Shown here: one piece after another, positions 50,174-58,725 of the stretch
How the letters are laid out: every line of letters begins with the position of its first letter
Numbering within the stretch: position 1 is the stretch's first letter
Assembly (NCBI RefSeq): GCF_022288725.1
Contig: NZ_JAKNTA010000006.1
Location: 336,617-400,616, forward strand
Direction: 5' to 3'
Origin: Kitasatospora sp. A2-31
Lineage (GTDB): Bacteria > Actinomycetota > Actinomycetes > Streptomycetales > Streptomycetaceae
Length of the DNA stretch: 64,000 nt
Program-made: the position numbers and the translations under genes
Notes under the pieces: generated by a model
Seen by the model: only the letters and a program-made list of their open reading frames with translations
The model's database searches: none
Told to the model about the DNA's origin: nothing

Positions 50174-52528
50174 TCAGGTGTCGCGGCCGGTGGCCTGCCG
50201 CGGGATCCGGACCGGACCGCCGGGGCGGGGCGGGGCGGCGGGCAGGCCGAGCAGCAGCGCGACCACGGCCACGGCCGCGTCGGCGCGGGTCCGGTCGAGT
50301 GCCGGGCCGGGCTCGACGGCCCCGGCCGGCTCGCCGCCGAGCGGGCCGGCGGCGACCCGGCTTCCGACGGTGTTCCGCACGCCCGCCTCCAGCCCGGCGA
50401 AGGTGCGGCGCAGCAGTGGCAGCACGTCGGTGAAGACCTCCGCCGGGACGGCCGTCAGCCAGGCGTCCAGCAGGCCCAGCAGCCGGGGGTCGTGCAGCAG
50501 CAGCGCGCCGCCGCCGGTGAGGAAGCCCTCCACCCAGCCGGCCGCGTCCGCCGGGGCGCTGGCGGCCGAGAGCACCAGGCCCATCCGGCGGCCGGCCTCG
50601 GCGGAGTCCAGCCGGCCGTCGTCCAGCAGCAGCCGGACGGCGCGGCCGCGCAGCAGGCCGGGGACGCCGTCGGCCGGGCCGCCGGTCGGCTCCCGCCGGG
50701 CGAGCGAGCCCAGCGCGCCGGCCCAGCGGTCGGCCAGGCCGTTCGCGCCGTCCGCGTCCAGCAGGCCGATCGCGCCGTGCACCTCGTCGAGGTGGCCGCG
50801 CATCGCCGCCGCGCCGTCGGCGTCCAGGCCGGTGCAGGCCGGCGGCAGGCCGACGCAGATCCGGTCGGCGAGGCCGGCCGCGACCTCGCCGAGCGCGCCC
50901 TCGTCGGTACCGCGGACGTCTCCGTAGCGCAGGGCGCGGACCAGCGCGGGCAGCGCGCCCGCGAGGCGGGCGACGTCGGTGTCCAGTGCGGCGCAGTCGG
51001 CCAGCACCCGCATCACCGCGGGCAGCGCGCCGGACAGGCCGGCCAGCAGGCAGGTCTCCACCAGCGCGGTCAGCTCGGCCAGCTCCACCGCGGCCCGCGC
51101 AGTACCGACGGCCTTGCCGGCGGCGGCGTCCTCGACCGTGGTGCCCCACTGCGCGGCCTCGGCGATCCGGACCGCGAACTCGGGCTGCCAGCAGAGCCGC
51201 CAGCTCTCCCGGAAGGTGCCGGTGGAGTTCACCGCGGACCGCGCCGGCACGCCCCAGTCGACGCCGAGCAGCCGCAGCCGGTGCAACAGCCGGGAGCGCG
51301 CCGCGTCGTTCTCCTTGCGCAGGTCCAGGTCGAGCTCGCGCGGTTCGGCCTCCGGCTTCAGCCGCAGCGAGCGCTGCAGCCGGGCGAGGTCCCGCTGGAG
51401 CGGCACCGCGGGTGCGCCGTCCGGGACCTCCCCGAGCGCGTCGCCGATCACCAGGCGGTCGCGGACCAGCTCCAGCGCGACGTCGGAGCCGTCGCACATC
51501 ACCGACCGGACGGCGTCCAGCGTCTCGGTCAGACCGGCCAGCGGGCGGCCACGCATCACCGCCAGCGTCCGGGCCAGCCGGACCGCCTCGATGACGTGCG
51601 CGGAGGAGACCGGGTGGTCCTCGGCGCGGAGCAGCTCGGCGGCCCTGGTCAGCCACTTCGGCAGCGGGTCCCCCGGCTCGGCGAACAGGTGGTGGTACCA
51701 GCCCGGTGAGACGATCCCCGCGCCGTAGCCGCTGAGCTGGGAGAGCCGGCGGTGCGTCCAGGGCACCCAGGTGATGTCGGTCCGCACCTTCTTCGGCAGG
51801 CCGGCCAGCAGCGCCCGGTCGTGGGCGACGGTCGGCAGTACGGCCAGCGCGGGCACGTGGAACGCACCGCAGACCACCGCGATCCGCCGGTGCCCGGCCC
51901 GCTTGGCGGCGCGGATCTGCTGCCGCATGTACGCCTCCCGCAGGTCGTCCCGGCGGGCCGCGCTGCCGGCCACCCCCGCCTCGCGCAGCGCCGTCATCGC
52001 CTCGGCCACGGCGGCGAACGGGGCGAGCGGATCGGCGCCGGGGGCGCGGTGCTCGATCACGTCCTCCCACCAGCGCTCCGGGTCGTCGTGGCCGGCCGCC
52101 TCGGCGAGCAGGGCGATCGGGTCCCCCGGCCGGTCCTCGACGGCGCCGTCCCCGGCCGCGCCGTCCACCGCGCCGCCCTCCGCGCCGGCGTCCCCCGCCG
52201 GGTCCGGGGCGAGGCCGTACGCCGCCGGCAGGTCGATGAACCGCACCGGGACCTCGGCATCCAGGCCGTACCGGATCGCCACCCACTCCGGGGAGAACTC
52301 GGCGTACGGCCAGAACGCGGCCCGGGCCGGGTCGTCCACGGCGTGGGCGAGCAGCGCCACCGGCGGCACCATGTCCTTCCCGGCCGCCAGTCCGACGATC
52401 GGATCGGCCTCCGGCGGGCCCTCGATCAGCACCGCGTCCGGCTTCAGCGCCTCCAGTGCGGCGGCCACCGCGCGGGCCGAACCGGGACCGTGGTGCCGTA
52501 CGCCCAACAGCGTCACCTCAGCGCTCAC
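50174..52528 (-). CDS. DUF5682 family protein, TraB/EreA-like N-terminus
   Basis: 784-aa cytoplasmic protein of unknown function. The N-terminal 240 residues follow the TraB/PrgY-EreA-ChaN (Tiki-like) pattern: VTLLGVRHHGPGSARAV (His12, His13), KPDAVLIEGPPE (Glu36) and VVCGAFHVPALA (His224), the last matching the GxxH strand of TraB proteins. These are candidate metal or hydrolase residues. The remaining 540 residues are alpha-helical and Leu/Ala-rich, possibly a repeat scaffold. The GTG at 52526-52528 lies behind GGAGGGAGGAGGGCGC. It is 45 bp downstream of the MoxR gene, so it is co-transcribed with it. The enzymatic role is inference only. Confidence 0.85.
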   Translation of the reverse strand: MSAEVTLLGVRHHGPGSARAVAAALEALKPDAVLIEGPPEADPIVGLAAGKDMVPPVALLAHAVDDPARAAFWPYAEFSPEWVAIRYGLDAEVPVRFIDLPAAYGLAPDPAGDAGAEGGAVDGAAGDGAVEDRPGDPIALLAEAAGHDDPERWWEDVIEHRAPGADPLAPFAAVAEAMTALREAGVAGSAARRDDLREAYMRQQIRAAKRAGHRRIAVVCGAFHVPALAVLPTVAHDRALLAGLPKKVRTDITWVPWTHRRLSQLSGYGAGIVSPGWYHHLFAEPGDPLPKWLTRAAELLRAEDHPVSSAHVIEAVRLARTLAVMRGRPLAGLTETLDAVRSVMCDGSDVALELVRDRLVIGDALGEVPDGAPAVPLQRDLARLQRSLRLKPEAEPRELDLDLRKENDAARSRLLHRLRLLGVDWGVPARSAVNSTGTFRESWRLCWQPEFAVRIAEAAQWGTTVEDAAAGKAVGTARAAVELAELTALVETCLLAGLSGALPAVMRVLADCAALDTDVARLAGALPALVRALRYGDVRGTDEGALGEVAAGLADRICVGLPPACTGLDADGAAAMRGHLDEVHGAIGLLDADGANGLADRWAGALGSLARREPTGGPADGVPGLLRGRAVRLLLDDGRLDSAEAGRRMGLVLSAASAPADAAGWVEGFLTGGGALLLHDPRLLGLLDAWLTAVPAEVFTDVLPLLRRTFAGLEAGVRNTVGSRVAAGPLGGEPAGAVEPGPALDRTRADAAVAVVALLLGLPAAPPRPGGPVRIPRQATGRDT

Positions 52529-52573
52529 GCGCCCTCCTCCCTCCACGAACTCGAACCTCGGACCGTCACCACG

Positions 52574-53656
52574 TCAGCGGGCGTTCTCCCGGGCGGCGCG
52601 GTAGAAGTCCTTCCAGCCGTCCCGCTCGCGCACCACGCCCTCGACGTACTCGCGCCACACCACCTGGTCGGCGACCGGGTCACGGACGACCGCGCCGATC
52701 ACGCCGGCCGCGACGTCGCCGGCCCGCAGCACGCCGTCGCCGAAGTGGGCGGCCAGCGCGAGCCCGTTGGTCACCACCGAGATCGCCTCGGCCGTCGACA
52801 GCGTGCCGCTCGGCGTCTTCACCTTCGTCCGGCCGTCCGCGGTGATCCCCGCCCGCAGCTCCCGGAAGACGGTGACCACGCGCCTGATCTCCTCGGCGCC
52901 GCCGGGCAGTTCGGGCAGCTGCAGCGAGCGGCCGAGCTGCTCGACCCGGCGGGTGACGATGTCCACCTCCTCCTCCAGCGAGGCGGGCAGCGGCAGCACC
53001 ACGGTGTTGAAGCGGCGGCGCAGCGCGCTGGAGAGCTCGTTCACCCCGCGGTCGCGGTCGTTGGCGGTGGCGATCAGGTTGAAGCCGCGGACCGCCTGGG
53101 TCTCGGAGCCCAACTCCGGTACCGGGAGCGTCTTCTCGGACAGGATCGTGATCAGGCTGTCCTGCACGTCGGCCGGGATGCGGGTCAGCTCCTCGACCCG
53201 GGCGATCTTGCCGTCGGCCATCGCCCGCATCAGCGGCGACGGCACCAGGGCGTCCCGGCTGGGCCCGTTGGTGAGCAGCTGGGCGTAGTTCCACCCGTAG
53301 CGGACGGCCTCCTCCGGGGTGCCGGCGGTGCCCTGCACCAGCAGGGTGGAGTCGCCGCTGATCGCCGCGGCCAGGTGCTCCGACACCCAGGTCTTCGCCG
53401 TCCCGGGCACGCCGAGCAGCAGCAGTGCGCGGTCGGTCGCCAGCGTCGTCACGGCGACCTCGACGACCCGCCGCGGCCCGACGTACTTGGGCGTGATCAC
53501 GGTGCCGTCGGCCAGCTCGCCGCCCAGCAGGTACCGGGCGACGGCCCAGGGCGACAGCCTCCAGCGCTCGGGGCGCGGACGGTCGTCCTGGGCGGCCAGC
53601 GCGGCCAGTTCGGCCGCGAAGGCGTCCTCGGCGTGCTGCCGCAGAACGTCGGTCAT
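52574..53656 (-). CDS. MoxR-type AAA+ ATPase
   Basis: 360-aa AAA+ ATPase, probably a hexameric remodelling chaperone. Walker A GVPGTAKT is at residues 82-89. The Walker B region reads KIARVEELTRIP, with the aspartate position replaced so that glutamates carry the acidic role. Sensor-1 is LIATANDRD, and ALRRRFN supplies the arginine finger. The lid domain follows (AEAISVVTNGLALAAHFGDG). The ATG at 53654-53656 has GAAGGAGCCCC upstream. It is first in the MoxR-DUF5682-VWA unit and divergent from the SWIM gene. Its targets are unknown. Confidence 0.93.
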   Translation of the reverse strand: MTDVLRQHAEDAFAAELAALAAQDDRPRPERWRLSPWAVARYLLGGELADGTVITPKYVGPRRVVEVAVTTLATDRALLLLGVPGTAKTWVSEHLAAAISGDSTLLVQGTAGTPEEAVRYGWNYAQLLTNGPSRDALVPSPLMRAMADGKIARVEELTRIPADVQDSLITILSEKTLPVPELGSETQAVRGFNLIATANDRDRGVNELSSALRRRFNTVVLPLPASLEEEVDIVTRRVEQLGRSLQLPELPGGAEEIRRVVTVFRELRAGITADGRTKVKTPSGTLSTAEAISVVTNGLALAAHFGDGVLRAGDVAAGVIGAVVRDPVADQVVWREYVEGVVRERDGWKDFYRAARENAR

Positions 53657-53906
53657 GGGGCTCCTTCGGGTCGGCCGCCGGACACACCTGTGGCAGGCGG
53701 CGGGTGATCGGGGAGGCTCGGGCGTCTCGGACGACTCCCTCCGGGCGTGCGACGTCGGGGCACGCCGGTCCGGAGCGGATCGTCGGACACTCCCGGGGCC
53801 GGCGTCCCGGCCTGCAGGAACCACCCTGCACCGGGCCACTGACAATCCTGACCGGACCTCAGTTCGACGGCCCGGACTGTCAGTCCCCCCGCCTACCGTC
53901 GTCGGC
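53657..53906. promoter_or_regulatory. Divergent promoter region MoxR / SWIM
   Basis: About 250 bp between divergent transcription units. A 7-bp inverted repeat, ACTGACA (53838-53844) and TGTCAGT (53878-53884), has arms 33 bp apart, just upstream of the SWIM gene, and could bind a dimeric regulator. No clear -10 is visible. Confidence 0.4.
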
Positions 53907-55214
53907 ATGGAGGAACGCTGGAGCACCGAACACGTCCTGTCCCTCGCGCCCGACGCCGCGTCGCAGAAGGCCGCGGGCAAGCTCTCCTCGCCCGCACCCT
54001 GGTCGGCCGCGGGCACCGACGGCAGCGCCCTGTGGGGGGAGTGCAAGGGCAGCGGCCGGACGCCGTACCGCACGGTCGTCGAACTCGCCACGCCCGCCTA
54101 CAGCTGCACGTGCCCGAGCCGGAAGTTCCCGTGCAAGCACGCACTCGGCCTGCTGCTGCTCTGGAGCGGCAGCCCCGAGGCCGTCCCGGCCGCCGAGCCC
54201 GCCGACTGGGCGTCCGAGTGGCTCGCCCAGCGCCGCGACCGTGCCGAGCAGCGGGCCGCCCGGGCCGAGGCCCCGGGTGACCCGGCCGCCGCCCGCCGCC
54301 GCGCCGAGCGACGCTCGGCCAGGGTCGCCGCCGGCGCGGCCGAGCTCCGGCTCCGCCTGGCCGACCGGATCCGCCACGGCCTGGCCGACCAGTCCACCGC
54401 CGGCCCGTGGGAGGAGGTCGCCGCCCGCATGGTCGACGCGCAGGCCCCGGGGCTGGCCACCCGGGTCCGCGAGCTCGACACCGCACCCCAGCACCGCCTC
54501 CTGGAGGAGTACGCCATGCTCCACCTGCTCGCCACCGCCGCCACCCGCGTCGACGAGCTGCCCGACCCGCTCGCGGCCACCGTCCGCGCCCGGGTCGGCT
54601 ACACCACCGACGCCTCCGAACTCCTGGCCGGCCCGACCGTCCGCGACCGCTGGCACGTGCTGGGCAGCCGCGACACCTCGGACGACCGGCTCACCACCCG
54701 CCGGGTCTGGCTCCGCGGCGCCAAGACCGGCCGGCCCGCCCTCCTGCTCGCCTTCGGCCGACCCGGCCAGGCACCCGACCTCGCCCTCCCCACCGGGCAC
54801 CTGCTGGAGGCCGAGCTGGCCTTCCACCCCGGGGCCCGCCCGCTGCGCGCCGCGCTCGGCACCCGCTACGGCGCGCCCGGACCCGGCCCGGCCGTCGAGC
54901 CGCCCGGCCTCACCGTCGCCGAGGCCGTCGCCGGCTACGGCACCGCCGTCGCCGACGACCCCTGGCTCGACACCTGGCCCACCGTCCTGGCCGATGTGGT
55001 CCCCGTGCTCAGCCCCGAGGGCTGGCACCTCACCGACGGCCACCACACCCTGCCGGTCCACCGCGCCGGCGTCCCCGAGTCCGCCCTCTGGCGCCTCGCG
55101 GCCGTCTCCACCGGGCGCCCCCTCACCGTCTTCGGCGAGTACGGCCACCGGGGCTTCTCCCCGGTCACCGCCTGGGGTCCCGAGCGGCGCCCGATCGGCC
55201 TCACCACCCCCTGA
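53907..55214 (+). CDS. SWIM zinc finger protein
   Basis: 435-aa protein with an N-terminal SWIM zinc finger: Cys67, Cys69, Cys76 and His78 in the pattern CxCx6CxH (YSCTCPSRKFPCKHAL). SWIM domains bind DNA or proteins. The rest is an alpha/beta region of unknown fold, with an Arg/Glu-rich helix at about 105-150 (RRDRAEQRAARAEA). The ATG at 53907-53909 has no strong ribosome site. It is the first gene of the plus-strand arm of the module, and the DUF5691 gene follows after 76 bp. Its role is unknown, but the conserved neighbourhood links it to the MoxR/VWA proteins. Confidence 0.88.
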   Translation: MEERWSTEHVLSLAPDAASQKAAGKLSSPAPWSAAGTDGSALWGECKGSGRTPYRTVVELATPAYSCTCPSRKFPCKHALGLLLLWSGSPEAVPAAEPADWASEWLAQRRDRAEQRAARAEAPGDPAAARRRAERRSARVAAGAAELRLRLADRIRHGLADQSTAGPWEEVAARMVDAQAPGLATRVRELDTAPQHRLLEEYAMLHLLATAATRVDELPDPLAATVRARVGYTTDASELLAGPTVRDRWHVLGSRDTSDDRLTTRRVWLRGAKTGRPALLLAFGRPGQAPDLALPTGHLLEAELAFHPGARPLRAALGTRYGAPGPGPAVEPPGLTVAEAVAGYGTAVADDPWLDTWPTVLADVVPVLSPEGWHLTDGHHTLPVHRAGVPESALWRLAAVSTGRPLTVFGEYGHRGFSPVTAWGPERRPIGLTTP

Positions 55215-55290
55215 CCTCCGGGCGCGCAGCCCCGCCCGACGGCGGTCGCCCCAGCCGCCCGCCGGCCCACCTCACCGCTCAGGAGCCCGT

Positions 55291-56967
55291 ATGCCCGACC
55301 CCTGGGAGTCCCTCCACACCACCGCCCTGCTCGGCACCGACCGCCGCCCGCTCCCCGCCGCAGACCCGGCCGTTCCCGCCACCGGGGCGGTCGACCGCGG
55401 CGACCCCGCCACGGCCCTGCTCGAACTGGCCGCCCTGGAGACCGTCCGCCGCCGCGCCGGTGGCCTCCCCCGCGCCGCCACCGTGCCGATCGACCCGCCC
55501 GCCCCGGCGGACGGGCGGCCCGAGCTGCCGGCGCCCGCCGCGCGCCGGCTCTCGCTGCTGCTCGGCACCAGGCCCGGCGGCAGCAGCGCCGTCCTCGCCA
55601 ACGTCGCCGAGCTGCTCCCCCAGTGGCTCGGCACGGCCCGTGCCCGGGGGTTCCGCCCGCCCGCCGCGCTCGTCCCGAGCCTGCTGGACGCCGCCCGCGC
55701 CCGGAGCGAACTGCGCCCCGACGCGGTCGTCCTGGCCGGTCCGCTCGGCCGCTGGCTGGCCGCCCGGAATCCCGACTGGCGCTTCGTCCTGCGCACCACC
55801 GGCGACATCCCGACCCCCGGTGAGGTCCCGACCACCGGCGACGTCCCGACCACCGGCGAGGTCCCGACCACCGGCGGGGCCTCCGCGCCGGGCACCCCTG
55901 CGCCCCGCCCCGCCGACGGTGACCACCACCTCTGGCACGAGGGCCTCTTCGCCGAGCGGGTCACCCACCTGACCGCGCTGCGCCGCACCGACCCGGCCGC
56001 CGGCCTCGCCCTGCTGCAGAGCACTTGGCCGACCGAGCGGGCCGAGGACCGGCTGCTCTTCCTGGACGCCCTGCAGGAGGGCCTCTCCGCCGCCGACGAG
56101 CCCTTCCTGGAGGCCGCCCTCGGCGACCGCAGCAAGAACGTCCGCGCCACCGCCGCCGAACTGCTCTCCACCCTGCCCGGCTCCGCCCTCGCCCGGCGGA
56201 TGGCCGAGCGGGCCCGTGCCGCCGTCCGCCTCTCCGACCGCGGCACCCACCTGCTGGTCACCCCGCCCGCCGAGTGCGACGCGGCCATGCAGCGCGACGG
56301 CATAGCGCCCAAGTCGCCCACCGGGCGCGGCGAACGGGCATGGTGGTTCGGCGAGGTGATCGCCGCCGCCCCACTGTCCGCCTGGTCCGAGGCCACCGGG
56401 CTGACGCCCGATCAACTGCTCGCCCTGCGGGTCGGCGACAGCCTGGACGAGACCGACGGCAGCTGGTCCGACGACCTGCGCGAGGCGTGGGCTCGGGCCG
56501 CCGTCCGCCAGCAGGACGCCGGCTGGGCCCGGGCGCTGCTCGGCCCGGCGCCGGCGCCGGCCCCGCAACAGCGGCGGGCCCGCGCCCCCCGGCCGAGCGG
56601 CGCCCCGGCCAAGCTGCTCGCGGTGCTGCCGGCCGAGGAGCGGGCCGCCTGGACGGCCGCCTTCATCGAGGTGCACGGCCTCGGTGAGGCCTTCCAACTG
56701 CTCGGCGCCTGCGCGACACCGTGGACACCGCCGCTCTCCACCGCGGTGGTCGCGGCCCTCGCCCGGGCGGCCGCCTCCGGTGCCTACCCGTGGAGCCACA
56801 GCGGGGTGCTGGGGATGACCGAGCGCGCGCTCGCCCCCGAGACGGCCGCCGCCGTCGAGGAGCTGGCGGCGCAGAGCACGCCGGCCACGGCCTGGGCCGA
56901 GACCTTCGCCCGGCTGGCCGGCACCCTGCGCTTCCGCGAGGCCATGCTCGCCGAGCTCGCCGCCTGA
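55291..56967 (+). CDS. DUF5691 family protein
   Basis: 558-aa cytoplasmic protein, function unknown. The N-terminal helical part (WESLHTTALLGTDRRPLP) and a C-terminal helical part flank HEAT-like segments (DEPFLEAALGDRSKNVRATAAELLSTLP near 270-295). Between them, residues about 171-194 are a TTGEVP/TTGDVP repeat encoded by an 18-bp tandem repeat, likely a variable linker. WWFGEVIAAAPLSAW near 355 is a recurrent family block. The ATG at 55291 has AGGAGCCCGT directly upstream. It follows the SWIM gene in one transcription unit. Confidence 0.87.
   Translation: MPDPWESLHTTALLGTDRRPLPAADPAVPATGAVDRGDPATALLELAALETVRRRAGGLPRAATVPIDPPAPADGRPELPAPAARRLSLLLGTRPGGSSAVLANVAELLPQWLGTARARGFRPPAALVPSLLDAARARSELRPDAVVLAGPLGRWLAARNPDWRFVLRTTGDIPTPGEVPTTGDVPTTGEVPTTGGASAPGTPAPRPADGDHHLWHEGLFAERVTHLTALRRTDPAAGLALLQSTWPTERAEDRLLFLDALQEGLSAADEPFLEAALGDRSKNVRATAAELLSTLPGSALARRMAERARAAVRLSDRGTHLLVTPPAECDAAMQRDGIAPKSPTGRGERAWWFGEVIAAAPLSAWSEATGLTPDQLLALRVGDSLDETDGSWSDDLREAWARAAVRQQDAGWARALLGPAPAPAPQQRRARAPRPSGAPAKLLAVLPAEERAAWTAAFIEVHGLGEAFQLLGACATPWTPPLSTAVVAALARAAASGAYPWSHSGVLGMTERALAPETAAAVEELAAQSTPATAWAETFARLAGTLRFREAMLAELAA
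55801..55872. repeat. 18-bp coding tandem repeat, four copies
   Basis: Units of the form GGCGAGGTCCCGACCACC, four in a row with one to four changes, encoding hexapeptides (G-E/D-V-P-T-T) in the DUF5691 protein. Confidence 0.92.
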
Positions 56968-57053
56968 TCGTTCGGCCCGCCGCCGGAGAATGCCCGGGCC
57001 GGTGCGGGGCGCACACCCCGCACCGGCCCGGCGAGCACTGTGGGACGGTCGGC

Positions 57054-57461
57054 TCAGCCCGCCGCGCGCAGGTTCGCCTCCACCCACGCCACCACGTCGC
57101 GGGTCGGTGTCCCGGGCGTGAAGATGTCCGCGACGCCCATCGCCTTGAGCTCGACGATGTCCTCGTCCGGGATGATGCCGCCGCAGAAGACCTTGATGTC
57201 CTCCGCCTCGCGCTCCTTCAGCAGCTCCAGGACGCGCGCGCAGAGCGTCATGTGTGCGCCGGAGAGGACGGAGAGGCCGATGCCGTCCGCGTCCTCCTGG
57301 ATCGCGGTGTCGACGATCTGCTCGGGCGTCTGGTGCAGGCCTGTGTAGATGACCTCCATACCGGCGTCGCGCAGGGCGCGCGCGATCACCTTGGCGCCGC
57401 GGTCGTGACCGTCGAGCCCGGGCTTGGCGACCACCACACGGATCGGGCCTGACACACCCAT
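57054..57461 (-). CDS. Stand-alone B12-binding acyl-CoA mutase subunit
   Basis: 135-aa cobalamin-binding small subunit of a two-component acyl-CoA mutase. IRVVVAKPGLDGHDRGAK contains the lower-ligand motif DxHxxG (Asp17, His19, Gly22). GLSVLSGAHMTL and VFCGGIIPDEDI are the other cobalamin contacts. It is closely similar to what I recall of IcmB, the isobutyryl-CoA mutase small subunit, so that gene name is often given to orthologues. The only large subunit in the window (8,389-9,978) has a methylmalonyl-CoA-type active site, so the partner may not be isobutyryl-specific. The ATG at 57459-57461 follows CAGGAGGCAGTG. Confidence 0.9.
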   Translation of the reverse strand: MGVSGPIRVVVAKPGLDGHDRGAKVIARALRDAGMEVIYTGLHQTPEQIVDTAIQEDADGIGLSVLSGAHMTLCARVLELLKEREAEDIKVFCGGIIPDEDIVELKAMGVADIFTPGTPTRDVVAWVEANLRAAG

Positions 57462-57798
57462 CACTGCCTCCTGGACCTCGTCGTCCACCACCCCACCGGG
57501 CCTCGTGGGCCACGGGCGCGGTTAACCAGCAATAACCAACCTGAGGGGAGGTTAGCGCCACCCGGCCACCCTGGCCGCGCCGCCCCTCAATTGGAGGGGA
57601 AAATCACAGCGGGCCGGCCCGCGACCGCCCACCACCTGCCGGTTCACCCCGCGGAATGCGCGCCCGGCCCGCCCGCGACCCGCCGACCCACCTCTTGACA
57701 TCCGGACTTTTGTCCGCATGTCGGCGTTGCGGCTACAGTCTCGGCAGTTTTCCCTCGCCCGATGACGTGCCCGAGGCCCACCGAGGAGGCAGCCCCCG
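57462..57798. promoter_or_regulatory. Intergenic region B12 subunit / M23 peptidase
   Basis: About 337 bp between divergent genes. Near 57,694 a TTGACA is followed by an inverted repeat CGGAC-TTTT-GTCCG (57702-57715). TTGTCC (57711-57716) and TACAGT (57735-57740) are 18 bp apart and could be the -35/-10 of the peptidase gene, with the inverted repeat as operator. I see no conserved core of a c-di-AMP (ydaO) riboswitch. Confidence 0.45.
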
Positions 57799-58626
57799 AT
57801 GGCTCCCGATGCAGCCGCCCGCCCGACCCGGGCGGAGATGCGGATGGCCGCCCGCGAGCAGTCGCGCGCCCAGCGCCGCGACGCCGCCAAGGCCGCCACC
57901 CGTACGGCTCTGCTGCGCGTCGCGCTGCCCTCGGTGGCCGCGCTCGGAGTGGCCGCCGCGGCCGCGGTCACCGTCCAGGGGGAGGCCGACCAGCGGCGCA
58001 CCCAGGCGGCCGGCACGGTGCCCGAACAGGCCACCGCCGCCACCGCCGCCGACGACGCACCGGCCCGGAACGCCGCCCAGCAGGCCCTCGCCGGGAACGG
58101 CGCCCCACAGGCCTCCCGCGCCGACGCCCGCGAGCCGCTCGCCGGGGCCCAGCCCGCCGGCGCGGCCGACCCCGGGAGCGCCGACCCGACCCAGGCCGTG
58201 GCCGCCGAGGCGCCGCAGCGACAGCGCCCGGCCGTCTCGCTCCCGGTGGCCCAGCACGGGCTGGGCGAGACGTTCGGCGCCGCCGGCACGCACTGGGCGA
58301 AGCTGCACACCGGCATCGACTTCCCGGTGGACGGCGGCACACCCGTCATGGCCGTCACCGACGGCACGATCCGCACGCAGTGGAACCCCTCGTACGGCTA
58401 CATGACGATACTGAAGATGGCCGACGGCACCGAGGCCTGGTACTGCCACCTGCGCTCGTACAAGATCCGCAAGGGGACGGTGAAGGCCGGGGACGTCATC
58501 GCCTTCGTCGGCAGCAGCGGGAACAGCACCGGTCCGCACCTGCACTTCGAGATCCGCCCGGCGAGCGGCACCGGCCCGGTCGACCCGCTGCCCTGGTTCC
58601 TCGCCCAGGGCGTCGACCCGCGCTGA
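57799..58626 (+). CDS. M23 family metallopeptidase
   Basis: Peptidoglycan hydrolase-like protein, 275 aa. A basic cytoplasmic N-terminus of about 40 residues leads to one membrane helix (LRVALPSVAALGVAAAAAVTV). An Ala/Pro/Gln-rich spacer of about 90 residues follows, then a LytM/M23 domain. The zinc ligands are His and Asp in HTGIDFPVDGG near 173-183 and the HxH in GPHLHFEIR near 249-257, so the domain should be active as a glycyl or D,D-endopeptidase outside the membrane. The ATG at 57799 has GAGGAGG nine bases upstream. Confidence 0.92.
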   Translation: MAPDAAARPTRAEMRMAAREQSRAQRRDAAKAATRTALLRVALPSVAALGVAAAAAVTVQGEADQRRTQAAGTVPEQATAATAADDAPARNAAQQALAGNGAPQASRADAREPLAGAQPAGAADPGSADPTQAVAAEAPQRQRPAVSLPVAQHGLGETFGAAGTHWAKLHTGIDFPVDGGTPVMAVTDGTIRTQWNPSYGYMTILKMADGTEAWYCHLRSYKIRKGTVKAGDVIAFVGSSGNSTGPHLHFEIRPASGTGPVDPLPWFLAQGVDPR

Positions 58627-58671
58627 TCCTCCGGCGCTGATCCGCCGGCGCGGGCCGCGCCCGGAGCCCGC

Positions 58672-58718
58672 CCCGCCGGTCGGGCCGGGCCGGGCGGGGC
58701 CGCGGACCGACCGGCGGG
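58672..58718. terminator. Convergent hairpin M23 gene / pcrA
   Basis: CCCGCCGGTCGG (58672-58683) pairs with CCGACCGGCGGG (58707-58718), a 12-bp stem with a 23-nt GC-rich loop, between convergent genes. Confidence 0.6.
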
Positions 58719-58725
58719 ACGGGCC

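Noticed and set aside
57462..57798. c-di-AMP (ydaO) riboswitch ahead of the M23 peptidase
   Set aside because: Such switches are common before cell-wall hydrolase genes in this group, but none of the conserved blocks is visible.
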